DNA of 64,000 nt from DATARN01 sp036264135 (GTDB lineage: Bacteria; Actinomycetota; Acidimicrobiia; Acidimicrobiales; Palsa-688), in assembly GCA_036264135.1 (NCBI GenBank), contig DATARN010000094.1:1-64000 (forward strand), read 5' to 3'. Below, in pieces: positions 32,507 to 40,471 of the stretch (position 1 is the stretch's first letter; the number at the start of each line of letters is the position of its first letter). The notes beneath the pieces were generated by a model. It ran no database searches, was not told the DNA's origin, and saw only the letters and a program-made list of their open reading frames with translations. Made by a program: the position numbers and the translations under genes.

Positions 32507-33472
32507 TCAGGACGCCAGGGGCAGGGCGTCCCGGAGCTTCTGGGCGGCCAGCCCGGCCGCGGCCGAAGCGCGGTCCGCCAGCTCGGCTTGCTGTACCACC
32601 GTCATCGCCTTCTGGCTGGCCTTGCGGGCCCGCTTGCTGAGCTCCAGCTTCTGGGCGTTCTTGGCTGCCTTCGCGGCCGCCTTGCGGGCCCGCTTGGTGA
32701 GCTCGGACTTCTGCGCCTTCTCCGCCGCTTTGGCCGCCCGACGGCTGACCTTCTGCCACTCCGCCTTCAGATCCACGTCCTCGGCGGCGTCGCTGATCTG
32801 CTTGGCGAGGGCGGCGGCCAGGGTCGCCCCGGCGCCGGCGGCACCCTTGGCCGTGGTGGCCGCCCGCGACGCGGCATCGCCGAGGCCGCCGGCCGCGTCT
32901 TTGGCGGTTGCCGCCGCCCGGGACGCGGCATCGCCCAGGCCGCCGGCGACGTCCTTGGCGGGGCCGGTCGAACCCAGCAGGTGCTTGGCGGCATCCTGGG
33001 TGGCGGCGCCCGCGGCGACCGTTGCCTCCACCGCCTGCTTGGCCGCCCGGCGCGCCTGCCACGGCACCGACGGCCGGCCTCCGGTATCGGCGGCCGCCAG
33101 GATCAGCCCGCCCAGCATGCTGGCGTTCTTCAGGAATTGGATGCGCTGCCGGGCCCGTTGCTCGTCGTCCATCTCGTCCCAGAACCGGTGGGCGGCGTAG
33201 GTGGTCGGGACCAGCGAGGCGGCGAGGGTGAGCGCCGCCAGCCGGCGGCATTTCCCGATGGCCAGGAGGGAACCGGCGATCACGTGGACGGCGCCGTTGA
33301 CCCGAACCAGCGTCACGGTATCGGTGGTCGGCAGGCCCAGGGCCTCGGCGATCATCGGAGCGACGTCGTCAACGGCCTTGGCCTTGCCCTCCGGGTCCTT
33401 CAGGGCGTCGATCCCGCCGTAGATGAACATTCCCGCCAACAGCGGTCGCGCCACCATTCCAGACACAGTCAT
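32507..33472 (-). CDS. DoxX-like membrane protein with long Lys/Ala helical tail
   Basis: 321 residues. The first about 130 are DoxX-like with three to four hydrophobic helices (RPLLAGMFIYGGIDALKDPEGKA, VNGAVHVIAGSLLAIG, KNASMLGGLILAAADTGG). From about 140 on the protein is a repetitive Ala-rich region: two 20-residue repeats (KDAAGGLGDAASRAA type), then basic segments KSELTKRARKAAAKAAKNAQ and KLELSKRARKASQKAM. These resemble histone-H1/HupB-like or amphipathic helical tails. DoxX members take part in thiosulfate oxidation or redox and membrane stress, but this architecture is not one I recognise. Confidence 0.78.
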   Translation of the reverse strand: MTVSGMVARPLLAGMFIYGGIDALKDPEGKAKAVDDVAPMIAEALGLPTTDTVTLVRVNGAVHVIAGSLLAIGKCRRLAALTLAASLVPTTYAAHRFWDEMDDEQRARQRIQFLKNASMLGGLILAAADTGGRPSVPWQARRAAKQAVEATVAAGAATQDAAKHLLGSTGPAKDVAGGLGDAASRAAATAKDAAGGLGDAASRAATTAKGAAGAGATLAAALAKQISDAAEDVDLKAEWQKVSRRAAKAAEKAQKSELTKRARKAAAKAAKNAQKLELSKRARKASQKAMTVVQQAELADRASAAAGLAAQKLRDALPLAS

Positions 33473-33555
33473 GCTCCACCTCTACCCCGCGCCGGCGGTG
33501 ACTATGCCCTTGGGCGCCCCGCTGGGCAGGGCTCAGTGGACGGTCTGGGAAGGGC

Positions 33556-36042
33556 TCAGCGGACGGTCTGGCGGATGCGCCGGGCGAACTCTTGGGCCCG
33601 GCTGCGGGCGTCGGCGTCGGTCGCCGCTTCGGCCCAGACGTGAGACGTCGTTTCCTCGGGGTCGGGAAGCACCAGCACCCACCCGTCGTCGTACAGGACC
33701 TTGACCCCGTCGACCAGTTCCTGTTCCTGGTCCTTGGTTTGCTCCACGATCCGGCGCATGACCAGCCCCTTCTTGTCCCAGGGGGTGACGACACTTTCGT
33801 GGGCGATATGGACCCGCGGCAGCCCGGCGACGAGCCGCGACAACCGGCGGCGGCTGGCGGTCAGCAGCCCCAGGATCTTGGCGAAGGTGGCGACGGCGTC
33901 GTAGGCGGGCAGGAACGCCGGGAAAATGAAGCCCCCCTCTTGGCTGGCGGCGAAGTCCACGCCGGGCTGCGATGCCACCTCCATCAGGTGCGCCGTCGAC
34001 AGCTTGGTGGCGATCAGCGTTGCCCCCGCCGCTTCGCACATGGCGGTGGCCACCCGGCTGGCTGACACCGGGAGGGCGACGGTTGGCTTGGGAGTGGTCT
34101 CGAGCACCAACTGAAGGATGGCCAACAGGGCCTCATCGTCGGTGAGGGCGTGGCCGTTGTCGTCGATCAGAGTCAGGTGTTCACCGTCGGAGTCGAACAC
34201 CGCGCCCAAGTGAGCGCCGGCGGCGCGCACCAGGTCGCCGACGTCGGCGGCGTGCTGCCAGCGGTCGAAGGACACGGCCTGGCGGGTGTTGGCGTAGGGA
34301 TTCACGGCCAGCACCTCGGCGTCCAGCTTGGCCAGCACCTGCGGCATAAGGAAGCTCGAGGTACCGAAGGCGTAGTCCAAGACGACCTTCAGCTTGGCGG
34401 TGCGGATGTCCTCGATGTTGACGTTGTCCAGGAGCACCGAGGTGTAGTGCTCGGCCAGGCGGGCGGGAAAATCGATGTCGCCGATCTCGCCGGCTAGGGC
34501 CCGGCGAAAGTCCTCCCGATAGAAGAGACGTTCGATTTTGCGTTGCGCCCCCTCGTTGATGTCGATGCCCGATGCGTCGAAGAACCGGATGACAACCGAC
34601 TGGGGGTCATTGGCGGCCAGACGGACGGTGATACCGCCACCGCTTGGTTGGCCCCGAACGTGAAACCGCGTCAGGGGGATGGTCGCCACTTCCAGGTCGT
34701 TGACGTCGACGCCAGCGGCATTGAGCCCGACCATCATGGCCCGCTTCAAGACCCGGGCCGCCCGGCTGGTGTCCCGCGAGGTCGTCACCACCGAGCCGCG
34801 CTTCAAGGTGGTGGCGTAGGCCATGGCCAGCCGTACCGCCAGCTCCGGGGTGATGTCCACGTTGGCCAGTCCGGAGACGCCGAGGCGGCCGAAGAGATGC
34901 CGGGCGCCCCGGGACTCCCAGATGATGGACGAGTTGACAATGGCGCCCGCCTCGACCGTTTTGAACGGGTACACCTTGACGCCGGGGTTGATGACGGCGT
35001 GCTCGCCGACGAAGCATTCGTCGCCGAGCACCACGCCCTCCTCGCAGTGGGCGGCCCGGCGGATGTCGCTGGATCGGCCCACCACGCAGCCCCGCAGGCT
35101 GACGCTCGGCCCGAGGTAGGCGTTGTCGTGGACGATGGCCCGGTGGATGAAGCCGTCCTCCGACACCCGCACGTTGGAGCCGAGCACGGTGTACTCCCGC
35201 AGGTGGGCGTTGGCCTCCACCCGGCAGTAGTCACCGATGACGACCGGCCCCTGCACCTTGGCCGCGGGGTGGATCTCCGAGCCTTCCCCGAGCCAGACGC
35301 CGTCGCCGAGGCGGAACCCGGGGATGTCGATGGCCACTCGTTCGTCCAGGACGTCCTGATGGGCCCGGACGTACGCCTCGATGGTTCCGACATCCTCCCA
35401 GTAGCCCTCCGTCACGTACCCGTAGAGGGCCTTCTCGGATTCGAGCAGGGCGGGAAAGACGTCGCTGGAGAAGTCGCACGGCCGGCTGCCGTCGATGTAG
35501 TCGAAAATCTGCGGTTCGAGGACATAGACGCCGGTGTTGATGGTGTCGCTGAAGACCTGGCCCCAGGTCGGCTTCTCGAGGAACCGCTCGATTGTTCCGT
35601 CGTCGCGGGTGATCACGATGCCGAACTCGAGTGGGTCGTCCATCGACTTGAGGGCAATGGTGGCCAGGGCCGCCTTTTCCCGGTGAAAGGCGAGGATGGC
35701 ACCAAGGTCCATGTCGGTCACCACGTCGCCGGAGATGACCAGGAACGTGTCGTCCAGTTCCGCCATGGCGTTGCGCACGGAACCGGCCGTTCCGAGCGGA
35801 GTCTCCTCGGACGCGTAGACGATGCTGACCCCGAACTCGGTACCGTCGCCGAAGTAGGTGCGGATGGCGTTGGCCCGGTAGGCGACCGTGACCACGATCT
35901 CTTCGAGGCCGTGTTTCTTCAACAGCGTGATGATGTGTTCCATCATCGGCCGGTTGACGATCGGCAGCAGCGGCTTGGGCGCGTTGGAGGTCAGCGGTCG
36001 GAGGCGAGTTCCCTCTCCCCCGGCCATGATCACGGCCTTCAC
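33556..36042 (-). CDS. sugar nucleotidyltransferase fused to a degenerate phosphomannomutase
   Basis: 828 residues. Residues 1-235 form a mannose-1-P guanylyl- or glucose-1-P-type nucleotidyltransferase (AVIMAGGEGTRLRPLTSNAP, SGDVVTDMDLG, FLEKPTWG). Then come about 245-375 hexapeptide (left-handed helix) repeats, then a phosphohexomutase-like half from about 380. That half lacks key active-site features: where TASHNP should carry the phosphoserine (about 471-480) the protein reads ITVRLAANDP, and the metal loop DxDxDR is DSDGEH at 617-622. So the second half looks catalytically dead or changed. GTG start overlaps the pgsA stop. Confidence 0.88.
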   Translation of the reverse strand: MKAVIMAGGEGTRLRPLTSNAPKPLLPIVNRPMMEHIITLLKKHGLEEIVVTVAYRANAIRTYFGDGTEFGVSIVYASEETPLGTAGSVRNAMAELDDTFLVISGDVVTDMDLGAILAFHREKAALATIALKSMDDPLEFGIVITRDDGTIERFLEKPTWGQVFSDTINTGVYVLEPQIFDYIDGSRPCDFSSDVFPALLESEKALYGYVTEGYWEDVGTIEAYVRAHQDVLDERVAIDIPGFRLGDGVWLGEGSEIHPAAKVQGPVVIGDYCRVEANAHLREYTVLGSNVRVSEDGFIHRAIVHDNAYLGPSVSLRGCVVGRSSDIRRAAHCEEGVVLGDECFVGEHAVINPGVKVYPFKTVEAGAIVNSSIIWESRGARHLFGRLGVSGLANVDITPELAVRLAMAYATTLKRGSVVTTSRDTSRAARVLKRAMMVGLNAAGVDVNDLEVATIPLTRFHVRGQPSGGGITVRLAANDPQSVVIRFFDASGIDINEGAQRKIERLFYREDFRRALAGEIGDIDFPARLAEHYTSVLLDNVNIEDIRTAKLKVVLDYAFGTSSFLMPQVLAKLDAEVLAVNPYANTRQAVSFDRWQHAADVGDLVRAAGAHLGAVFDSDGEHLTLIDDNGHALTDDEALLAILQLVLETTPKPTVALPVSASRVATAMCEAAGATLIATKLSTAHLMEVASQPGVDFAASQEGGFIFPAFLPAYDAVATFAKILGLLTASRRRLSRLVAGLPRVHIAHESVVTPWDKKGLVMRRIVEQTKDQEQELVDGVKVLYDDGWVLVLPDPEETTSHVWAEAATDADARSRAQEFARRIRQTVR

Positions 36043-36695
36043 GGCGGGGTCACCGCCACGCCGGCGGTTCGAGCCGCCCGGCCTTCCGCCAGTGCCCGGC
36101 GCGCCAGCGGGACGTAGGTCACGGCCGAATACCACCCGAAGCACACCGCGGGGATGGCGCAGATCCATGCCAAAGGCATGGCGACGTGGCGCCAGTTGGC
36201 GGTGGAGTGGGCCACGAGGAAGAGGGGGAACGCCAACATCAGCCCGAAGGTGCCCGCCTTACCCGCCCACTGCACGTCAATACGCCGCGCCCCGCCCGCC
36301 GCCAGGGCGAGGGCGGCGCCTGCCACCAGCACCTCCCGGACGAGGACGATGATGGCCAACGGGAGGGGAACGGAGCCGTCGATCAGGATGGCGATCACCG
36401 CCGTCCCGAGGAGGATACGGTCGGCGGTGGGATCGAGGATCTTGCCCACGGTGGAGACCTGGTGGAGCCGGCGGGCCAGGTACCCGTCGACCCAGTCGGT
36501 GGCGCCGAGGACGCCGAGCAGAATGGCGGCGGGGTAGCGGCCGTTCCCGGGACCGAACAACAACACGAGGAACACGGGAACGCACAGCAGGCGGACGACG
36601 GTCACCGCGTTCGGGATGGTCAGGATGCGGTCGGCAGCACCCTCGGAGGTCACGCCGGTCACGTAGTCGAGTGTACGGGCCCCGCCGCCTTCCAT
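36039..36695 (-). CDS. pgsA: CDP-alcohol phosphatidyltransferase, PgsA-like
   Basis: Membrane enzyme that joins CDP-diacylglycerol to glycerol-3-phosphate or a similar alcohol. The full CDP-alcohol signature D-G-x2-A-R-x8-G-x3-D-x3-D is present in VDGYLARRLHQVSTVGK followed by ILDPTAD. About six hydrophobic helices in 218 residues. The start is uncertain: an ATG 25 codons further up would add an Arg-rich lead, and GTG codons occur 13 and 16 codons downstream. It overlaps the nucleotidyltransferase gene by 4 nt (GTGA). Confidence 0.88.
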   Translation of the reverse strand: MEGGGARTLDYVTGVTSEGAADRILTIPNAVTVVRLLCVPVFLVLLFGPGNGRYPAAILLGVLGATDWVDGYLARRLHQVSTVGKILDPTADRILLGTAVIAILIDGSVPLPLAIIVLVREVLVAGAALALAAGGARRIDVQWAGKAGTFGLMLAFPLFLVAHSTANWRHVAMPLAWICAIPAVCFGWYSAVTYVPLARRALAEGRAARTAGVAVTPP

Positions 36696-36782
36696 GGGGC
36701 TCGACCGCTCGGCTGGCGACGGCACGGGGACGGTACGGGGACGGCAGGGAGGCCCCTGCCGTCCCCTCATCGAGGCGAGTTC

Positions 36783-37325
36783 TCAGGCGGTCGGCAGCTG
36801 GAGGTCGACGGAGACGTCGACACCGTCTTTGACCTTGAGGGCGCCGAGCATGGCCGAGAACGGCTTGATGCCGAGGTGGCTCTGGTTGAACGAGGTGGTG
36901 CCGGTGACTGATCCGTTGTCGTTGACCGTGAGGTTCATGGTCACCGGGCCGCTCTTGCCGCCGACGCTCAGGTTGCCCTGCAGGGAGATGTTGGGGGCCG
37001 AGCCCGAAACCCCGGTGCTCTCGAAGGCGATGTCGCCCCGGCCGAGGGTCTTGGAGATGTTCTTCTTGATGTCGGCCCTGTCGCTCTGGCTGAGAGCCTT
37101 GGCGCCGCCCTTGCCCTCGAGGACTTCGAGCGAGTCGATGGGAATGGTGATCTGGACGCTGCAGGCCGAGGGATCGTCGGGGTTGATGTCGGCCTTGCCG
37201 CTCCACGAACTCGCCCCCAGCGTGAGGTCATGGCCCATCTTGGCGGCCACGCCGTCCTTGTACACGTTGACAAGGACCTTGCCGTCCTGCGGGCCAATAT
37301 TGTGAGTTCCCTTAGCAATCGTCAT
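36783..37325 (-). CDS. YceI family protein (cytosolic form)
   Basis: 180-residue lipocalin-like barrel: KVLVNVYKDGVAAKMGHDLT, ASSWSGKADIN, DSLEVLEGKGGAKALSQSDR and GVSGSAPNISLQGNLSVGG. YceI proteins bind a long-chain isoprenoid or related lipid. There is no signal peptide, unlike the E. coli protein. It is divergent from rpsR across 160 bp. Confidence 0.88.
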   Translation of the reverse strand: MTIAKGTHNIGPQDGKVLVNVYKDGVAAKMGHDLTLGASSWSGKADINPDDPSACSVQITIPIDSLEVLEGKGGAKALSQSDRADIKKNISKTLGRGDIAFESTGVSGSAPNISLQGNLSVGGKSGPVTMNLTVNDNGSVTGTTSFNQSHLGIKPFSAMLGALKVKDGVDVSVDLQLPTA

Positions 37326-37485
37326 GGCCGCAGCCTAATCACCGCAGGTCGGGCGGCTAAAGTTGCCTGCCCACCGTGACCGAAGGCCGTCGTGGCCGCG
37401 TGCCGGTGTAAGCTGACCCGGTTGCGGTCGCCCCCTGAGGGGCCGGCGGCTTCCTCCCAGCAGCATGAGTCGTGAAAGGCGCGCA

Positions 37486-37911
37486 ATGGCAGCACACGGA
37501 AAAGATCGGGCCCGGACCAAGCCGAGTGACGCCAAGGGCCGTGTTCGGCGCGGCCGTCCGAAGGTGTGCATGTTCTGTGCCCAGAAGATCGCCTGGGTGG
37601 ACTACAAGGACACCAACCTGCTGCGCCGGTTCATCACCGACCGAGGGAAGATCAAGGCCCGCACCAACACCGGCACCTGTGCCCAGCATCAGCGCGACGT
37701 CGCCATGGCGATCAAGACCTCGCGTGAGCTCGCCCTGTTGCCGTACTTGGTCCGCACGCTGGCCGCCGACAAGGGCGGACCTCGCCGCGGGCGGGGCCCA
37801 GGCGGTCGGCCGGGCGAGCGCCCGCAAGGTGGCGACGAAGCCGCTACCGCCGAGACCCCCGAGATCGAGACCGTGGTTGACGCCGTGGAGCCAGAGGAAG
37901 AGCTGGTTTAG
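37486..37911 (+). CDS. rpsR: 30S ribosomal protein S18, zinc-type, with extended tail
   Basis: 141 residues. The core (KVCMFCAQKIAWVDYKDTNL, FITDRGKIKARTNTGTCAQH, KTSRELALLPYLV) is S18 with Cys-x2-Cys and a later Cys-x2-His, the zinc-binding form. S18 is usually 75-90 residues; here a Gly/Arg-rich then Glu-rich C-terminal tail of about 45 residues is added. It stands alone, not in the usual rpsF-ssb-rpsR-rplI operon, so it may be a second copy. The ATG at 37486 has GAAAGG 7 nt upstream. An earlier ATG at 37465 would add seven codons. A CCCC-TGA-GGGG mini-hairpin lies in the leader. Confidence 0.93.
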   Translation: MAAHGKDRARTKPSDAKGRVRRGRPKVCMFCAQKIAWVDYKDTNLLRRFITDRGKIKARTNTGTCAQHQRDVAMAIKTSRELALLPYLVRTLAADKGGPRRGRGPGGRPGERPQGGDEAATAETPEIETVVDAVEPEEELV

Positions 37912-38046
37912 CCCGTTTCGGGGGCCCGGCGGTTTTGACCCTCGGGGTTGTTTACGGCGGCACCACACTCTCGCTACGATCGGTCGTTGCTGCCCATTTT
38001 GAGCAGCCTGTCTGATTCCCAAACCGAGGGAAGGTGAGACTGACCA

Positions 38047-38277
38047 ATGACTGAGAGTGCCGGCGGCGCAGCCCCGGGCCCGGAGGACTACCTCACTCCA
38101 GGTGAAGCAGCACGCTCCTTGCACGTATCGCCGAAGACCATCAACCGCTGGGCCAATGATGGGCGCATCCCGTGCATGGTGACCCTCGGTGGGCACCGCC
38201 GCTTCCGCCGACAGGACGTCGATGCCGCGGTGCGCCAGATGACGCAGCGGGGGGCGTCCCTCTCCGACACGGCGTAA
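38047..38277 (+). CDS. BldC-like small HTH regulator
   Basis: 76 residues, nearly all one winged-helix DNA-binding domain: YLTPGEAARSLHVSPKTINR, WANDGRIPCMVTLGGHRRFR. It is of the HTH_17/BldC type, whose Streptomyces member controls development by cooperative head-to-tail binding on direct repeats. It has no effector domain. A possible promoter is TTTACG and TACGAT, 18 nt apart, in the 135-bp leader. The following gap 38278-38507 shows nothing I can name. Confidence 0.85.
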   Translation: MTESAGGAAPGPEDYLTPGEAARSLHVSPKTINRWANDGRIPCMVTLGGHRRFRRQDVDAAVRQMTQRGASLSDTA

Positions 38278-38507
38278 CCGGCCACCGGCCCGGCCGGCGT
38301 GACGGCGTCGCCACCGCGAGCCAAGTCAGGCGCAACGCGCTGACCTGGACTCCCTGGTCGGGCTTGTCGCCACCACCCATTGCGGCGGATCGCGGGTGCC
38401 AGGACGGGAGCGGATCCATCCTTCTGGGGTCTGGCTCTCGAAGGCCTCAGCCGGAGACGTCAGGTCCCCGTCTTAGACGCGAAAGTCTGGAGGCTCCCCA
38501 AGACGTA

Positions 38508-38918
38508 TCAGGGAATGAGATCGAAGGCGTCGCAGTGACGGGGACGAACCACCCGGAAATCCCGATGGTTGATCGTCGCCAACGTCGTTATCCCAAGGCG
38601 CTCTGCGACCGCGATGACGCTGGCGTCGACCACAACCAGATTCAGGTCCGCGTACCCGTCAATGAGTTCGATGACCCGTTCCCAGTCCGCGTCGTCGAGA
38701 TCGATGCGGTGTAGTTCACCGACAGAGACCGACCGTAAGAAGCCGGCCTCGGCGGCGGGACCGAGCCGATCGTCGACCAGCCACGAGGTCTCCACGATCA
38801 CCGGCGTGGGAATCACGAGTTCTCCGGCGTGGTCACGCAGAACAGCCGCTGAGCCGGCGTGGTCCGGGTCGTCCCGGTCAGCGGCACCAAAGGCAACTCC
38901 GGTGTCGACGACGATCAC
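38508..38918 (-). CDS. vapC: VapC-type PIN-domain toxin
   Basis: 136-residue PIN ribonuclease. The acidic active site is complete: Asp5 (MIVVDTGVAF), Glu43 (PVIVETSWLV), Asp98 (NLVVVDASVIAVAE) and Asp120 (TINHRDF). VapC toxins cut tRNA or rRNA. The ATG overlaps the VapB stop (ATGA), as usual for such pairs. The target is not readable. Confidence 0.93.
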   Translation of the reverse strand: MIVVDTGVAFGAADRDDPDHAGSAAVLRDHAGELVIPTPVIVETSWLVDDRLGPAAEAGFLRSVSVGELHRIDLDDADWERVIELIDGYADLNLVVVDASVIAVAERLGITTLATINHRDFRVVRPRHCDAFDLIP

Positions 38919-39163
38919 ACGTCGCGTGCAGTCTTGTTCGCCAAGCGCTGGCTGATGATCTCACGATGACGCCGTCCAATCGGCTCCGTGGTGCCGGACG
39001 CGCCAATTCCGATGAAGCTCGGCGCGCGCTGTGGTCCAGCGTGAAGCCCCACGCGATCCTCGATAGCTTCCACTGCAACCTGCTCGGGACTGACGCCACG
39101 CGTTGCCGCGACCGCCTCTACCCGGCGGGCCAGCTCTTCGGGTAGGTGCACAATCAGGCTCAT
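38915..39163 (-). CDS. vapB: VapB-type antitoxin (ribbon-helix-helix)
   Basis: 82 residues: a ribbon-helix-helix N-terminus (MSLIVHLPEELARRVEAVAA) for DNA binding and dimerisation, and a charged C-terminal half (REIISQRLANKTARDV) that would wrap VapC. The ATG at 39163 is preferred over an upstream one because the extra 21 residues fit no RHH start. Overlaps vapC by 4 nt. Confidence 0.88.
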   Translation of the reverse strand: MSLIVHLPEELARRVEAVAATRGVSPEQVAVEAIEDRVGLHAGPQRAPSFIGIGASGTTEPIGRRHREIISQRLANKTARDV

Positions 39164-39293
39164 GGCCTCAAGTCTACGAGCGAGGCGCCCGCTCTCAGAG
39201 GAGTGTCGCTTGCTGAGGAGTGACACTGAAATGCCATTGCCGGCAGATCAGGTGCTCGACCGCCGGCCATTGGCGTTGTGACCAGCAGTGTTG

Positions 39294-39371
39294 TGGTCGG
39301 GCTGCCGAGATTTGAACTCGGGACCTCTTGACCCCCAGTCAAGCGCGCTAACCAAGCTGCGCCACAGCCCG
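39294..39371 (-). tRNA. tRNA-Pro (anticodon GGG)
   Basis: Cloverleaf read on the minus strand: acceptor CGGGCTG pairs fully with CAGCCCG, D-arm GCGC/GCGC, anticodon stem CTTGA/TCAAG with loop CTGGGGG (anticodon GGG, codon CCC), T-arm CCGAG/CTCGG with TTCAAAT, discriminator A and an encoded CCA. The C1-G72 pair is typical of bacterial tRNA-Pro. 78 nt including CCA. The 46-nt gap 39372-39417 is otherwise empty. Confidence 0.95.
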
Positions 39372-39417
39372 TGGTGGACTCGAAGATCCTAGCCGCCCGC
39401 CGGGGCGGAGCAGAGGG

Positions 39418-39615
39418 TTAGAGGTGATGGATCAGCCATTCGATCCCCTGGTAGCCCCGGTAGCCGAGGTAGACGACGATGCCGACCAGGAGGAACTTGA
39501 AGTGCCAGGGGGCCTTCTTGGGCGGGGCGATCACCTGGCCGCACGTCGGGCACTCCCCGCCCTTGCCCATGGCCGGCGGGCTCCAGAACTTGCTGCAGGT
39601 CTCACACCAGGGCAT
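39418..39615 (-). CDS. small zinc-ribbon membrane protein
   Basis: 65 residues: zinc-ribbon Cys pairs at MPWCETCSKF (C4, C7) and ECPTCGQV (C22, C25), then a single hydrophobic helix (KFLLVGIVVYLGYRGYQGI). Similar short rubredoxin-like or zinc-ribbon anchors are often annotated as hypothetical. It overlaps the end of the HMG-CoA lyase gene by 14 nt, so it is co-translated with it. Confidence 0.7.
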   Translation of the reverse strand: MPWCETCSKFWSPPAMGKGGECPTCGQVIAPPKKAPWHFKFLLVGIVVYLGYRGYQGIEWLIHHL

Positions 39616-40471
39616 GGGCGACCCGGCTCGGTACGTCGTGGCCGACGAGGCCGGCGACCAGCCGGCTGGCGGCCAGCAGGGCGGCCAGGTCGACGCCGGT
39701 GGCCACCTCTAGGTCGTCGAGGAGGTGCACCAGGTCCTCGGTCGCCAGGTTCCCGCCGGCGCCGGGCGCGAACGGCGAGCCCCCGAGGCCCCCGACGGCA
39801 CAGTCGAAGCGGTTCACGCCCCGCTGCAGGGCGGCGAAGGCGTTGACCAGGGCGGTGCCCCGGGTGTCGTGCAGGTGCAACCCGACGTCGCTCCCCGTCT
39901 CGGCCAGCACGGCGTCGATGCTCCGGGGGCTGGCCATGCCGGTCGTGTCGGCCAGGGTCACCTCCGCGGCACCGCCGTCGAGGCTGCGGGCGGCGAGGAC
40001 GGCGACGGCGCGGGGGGCGATGTTCTCCCCGAAGGGGGAACCAAACGCACACGAGATGACGACGTCAACCGGAACCCGGCCGGCCAGGGCCACCACTCGG
40101 CCGGCTTCGGCGACCGACTCGTCGATCGACATGGCCACATTTTTCCGTGAATACGCCTCCGAGGCGGACGCGGTGACGGTCAGGCCGTCGACCCCGGCGG
40201 CCAGGGCCAGCTCGGCGCCCCGCACGTTGGGCACCAGGGCCCAGTAGCGGACCCCGGGCCGGCGGACCACCTTCTCGAGGACCGTCCCGGCGTCGGCCAT
40301 GGCCGGCACCACCCGGGGCGACACGAAGGCGACGGCCTCGATGTCGGTCAGCCCGGCGGCCGCCAGGGCGTCGACGAGCGCCGCCCGGTCGGCGGCGGCG
40401 ACCGGTCGTTCACCCTGGAGGCCGTCGCGGGGCCCCACTTCCCGGATGGCGACCCGGTGCGGCAGGGTCAT
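39602..40471 (-). CDS. hydroxymethylglutaryl-CoA lyase
   Basis: Splits HMG-CoA into acetoacetate and acetyl-CoA in leucine breakdown. TIM-barrel signature: IREVGPRDGLQGE at the N-terminus, ADTTGMASP, HLHDTRGTALVNAFAAL (metal-binding His-x-His) and GLGGSPFAPGAGGNLATEDL, where the family's flexible-loop Cys would be GGCPxA/xG and the Cys is replaced. 289 residues. The ATG overlaps the acyl-CoA carboxylase stop (ATGA), so this is one transcript with it. Confidence 0.92.
   Translation of the reverse strand: MTLPHRVAIREVGPRDGLQGERPVAAADRAALVDALAAAGLTDIEAVAFVSPRVVPAMADAGTVLEKVVRRPGVRYWALVPNVRGAELALAAGVDGLTVTASASEAYSRKNVAMSIDESVAEAGRVVALAGRVPVDVVISCAFGSPFGENIAPRAVAVLAARSLDGGAAEVTLADTTGMASPRSIDAVLAETGSDVGLHLHDTRGTALVNAFAALQRGVNRFDCAVGGLGGSPFAPGAGGNLATEDLVHLLDDLEVATGVDLAALLAASRLVAGLVGHDVPSRVAHALV

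Noticed and set aside
34543..36117. 524-aa plus-strand frame
   Set aside because: Antisense of the nucleotidyltransferase-mutase fusion, without any family pattern.
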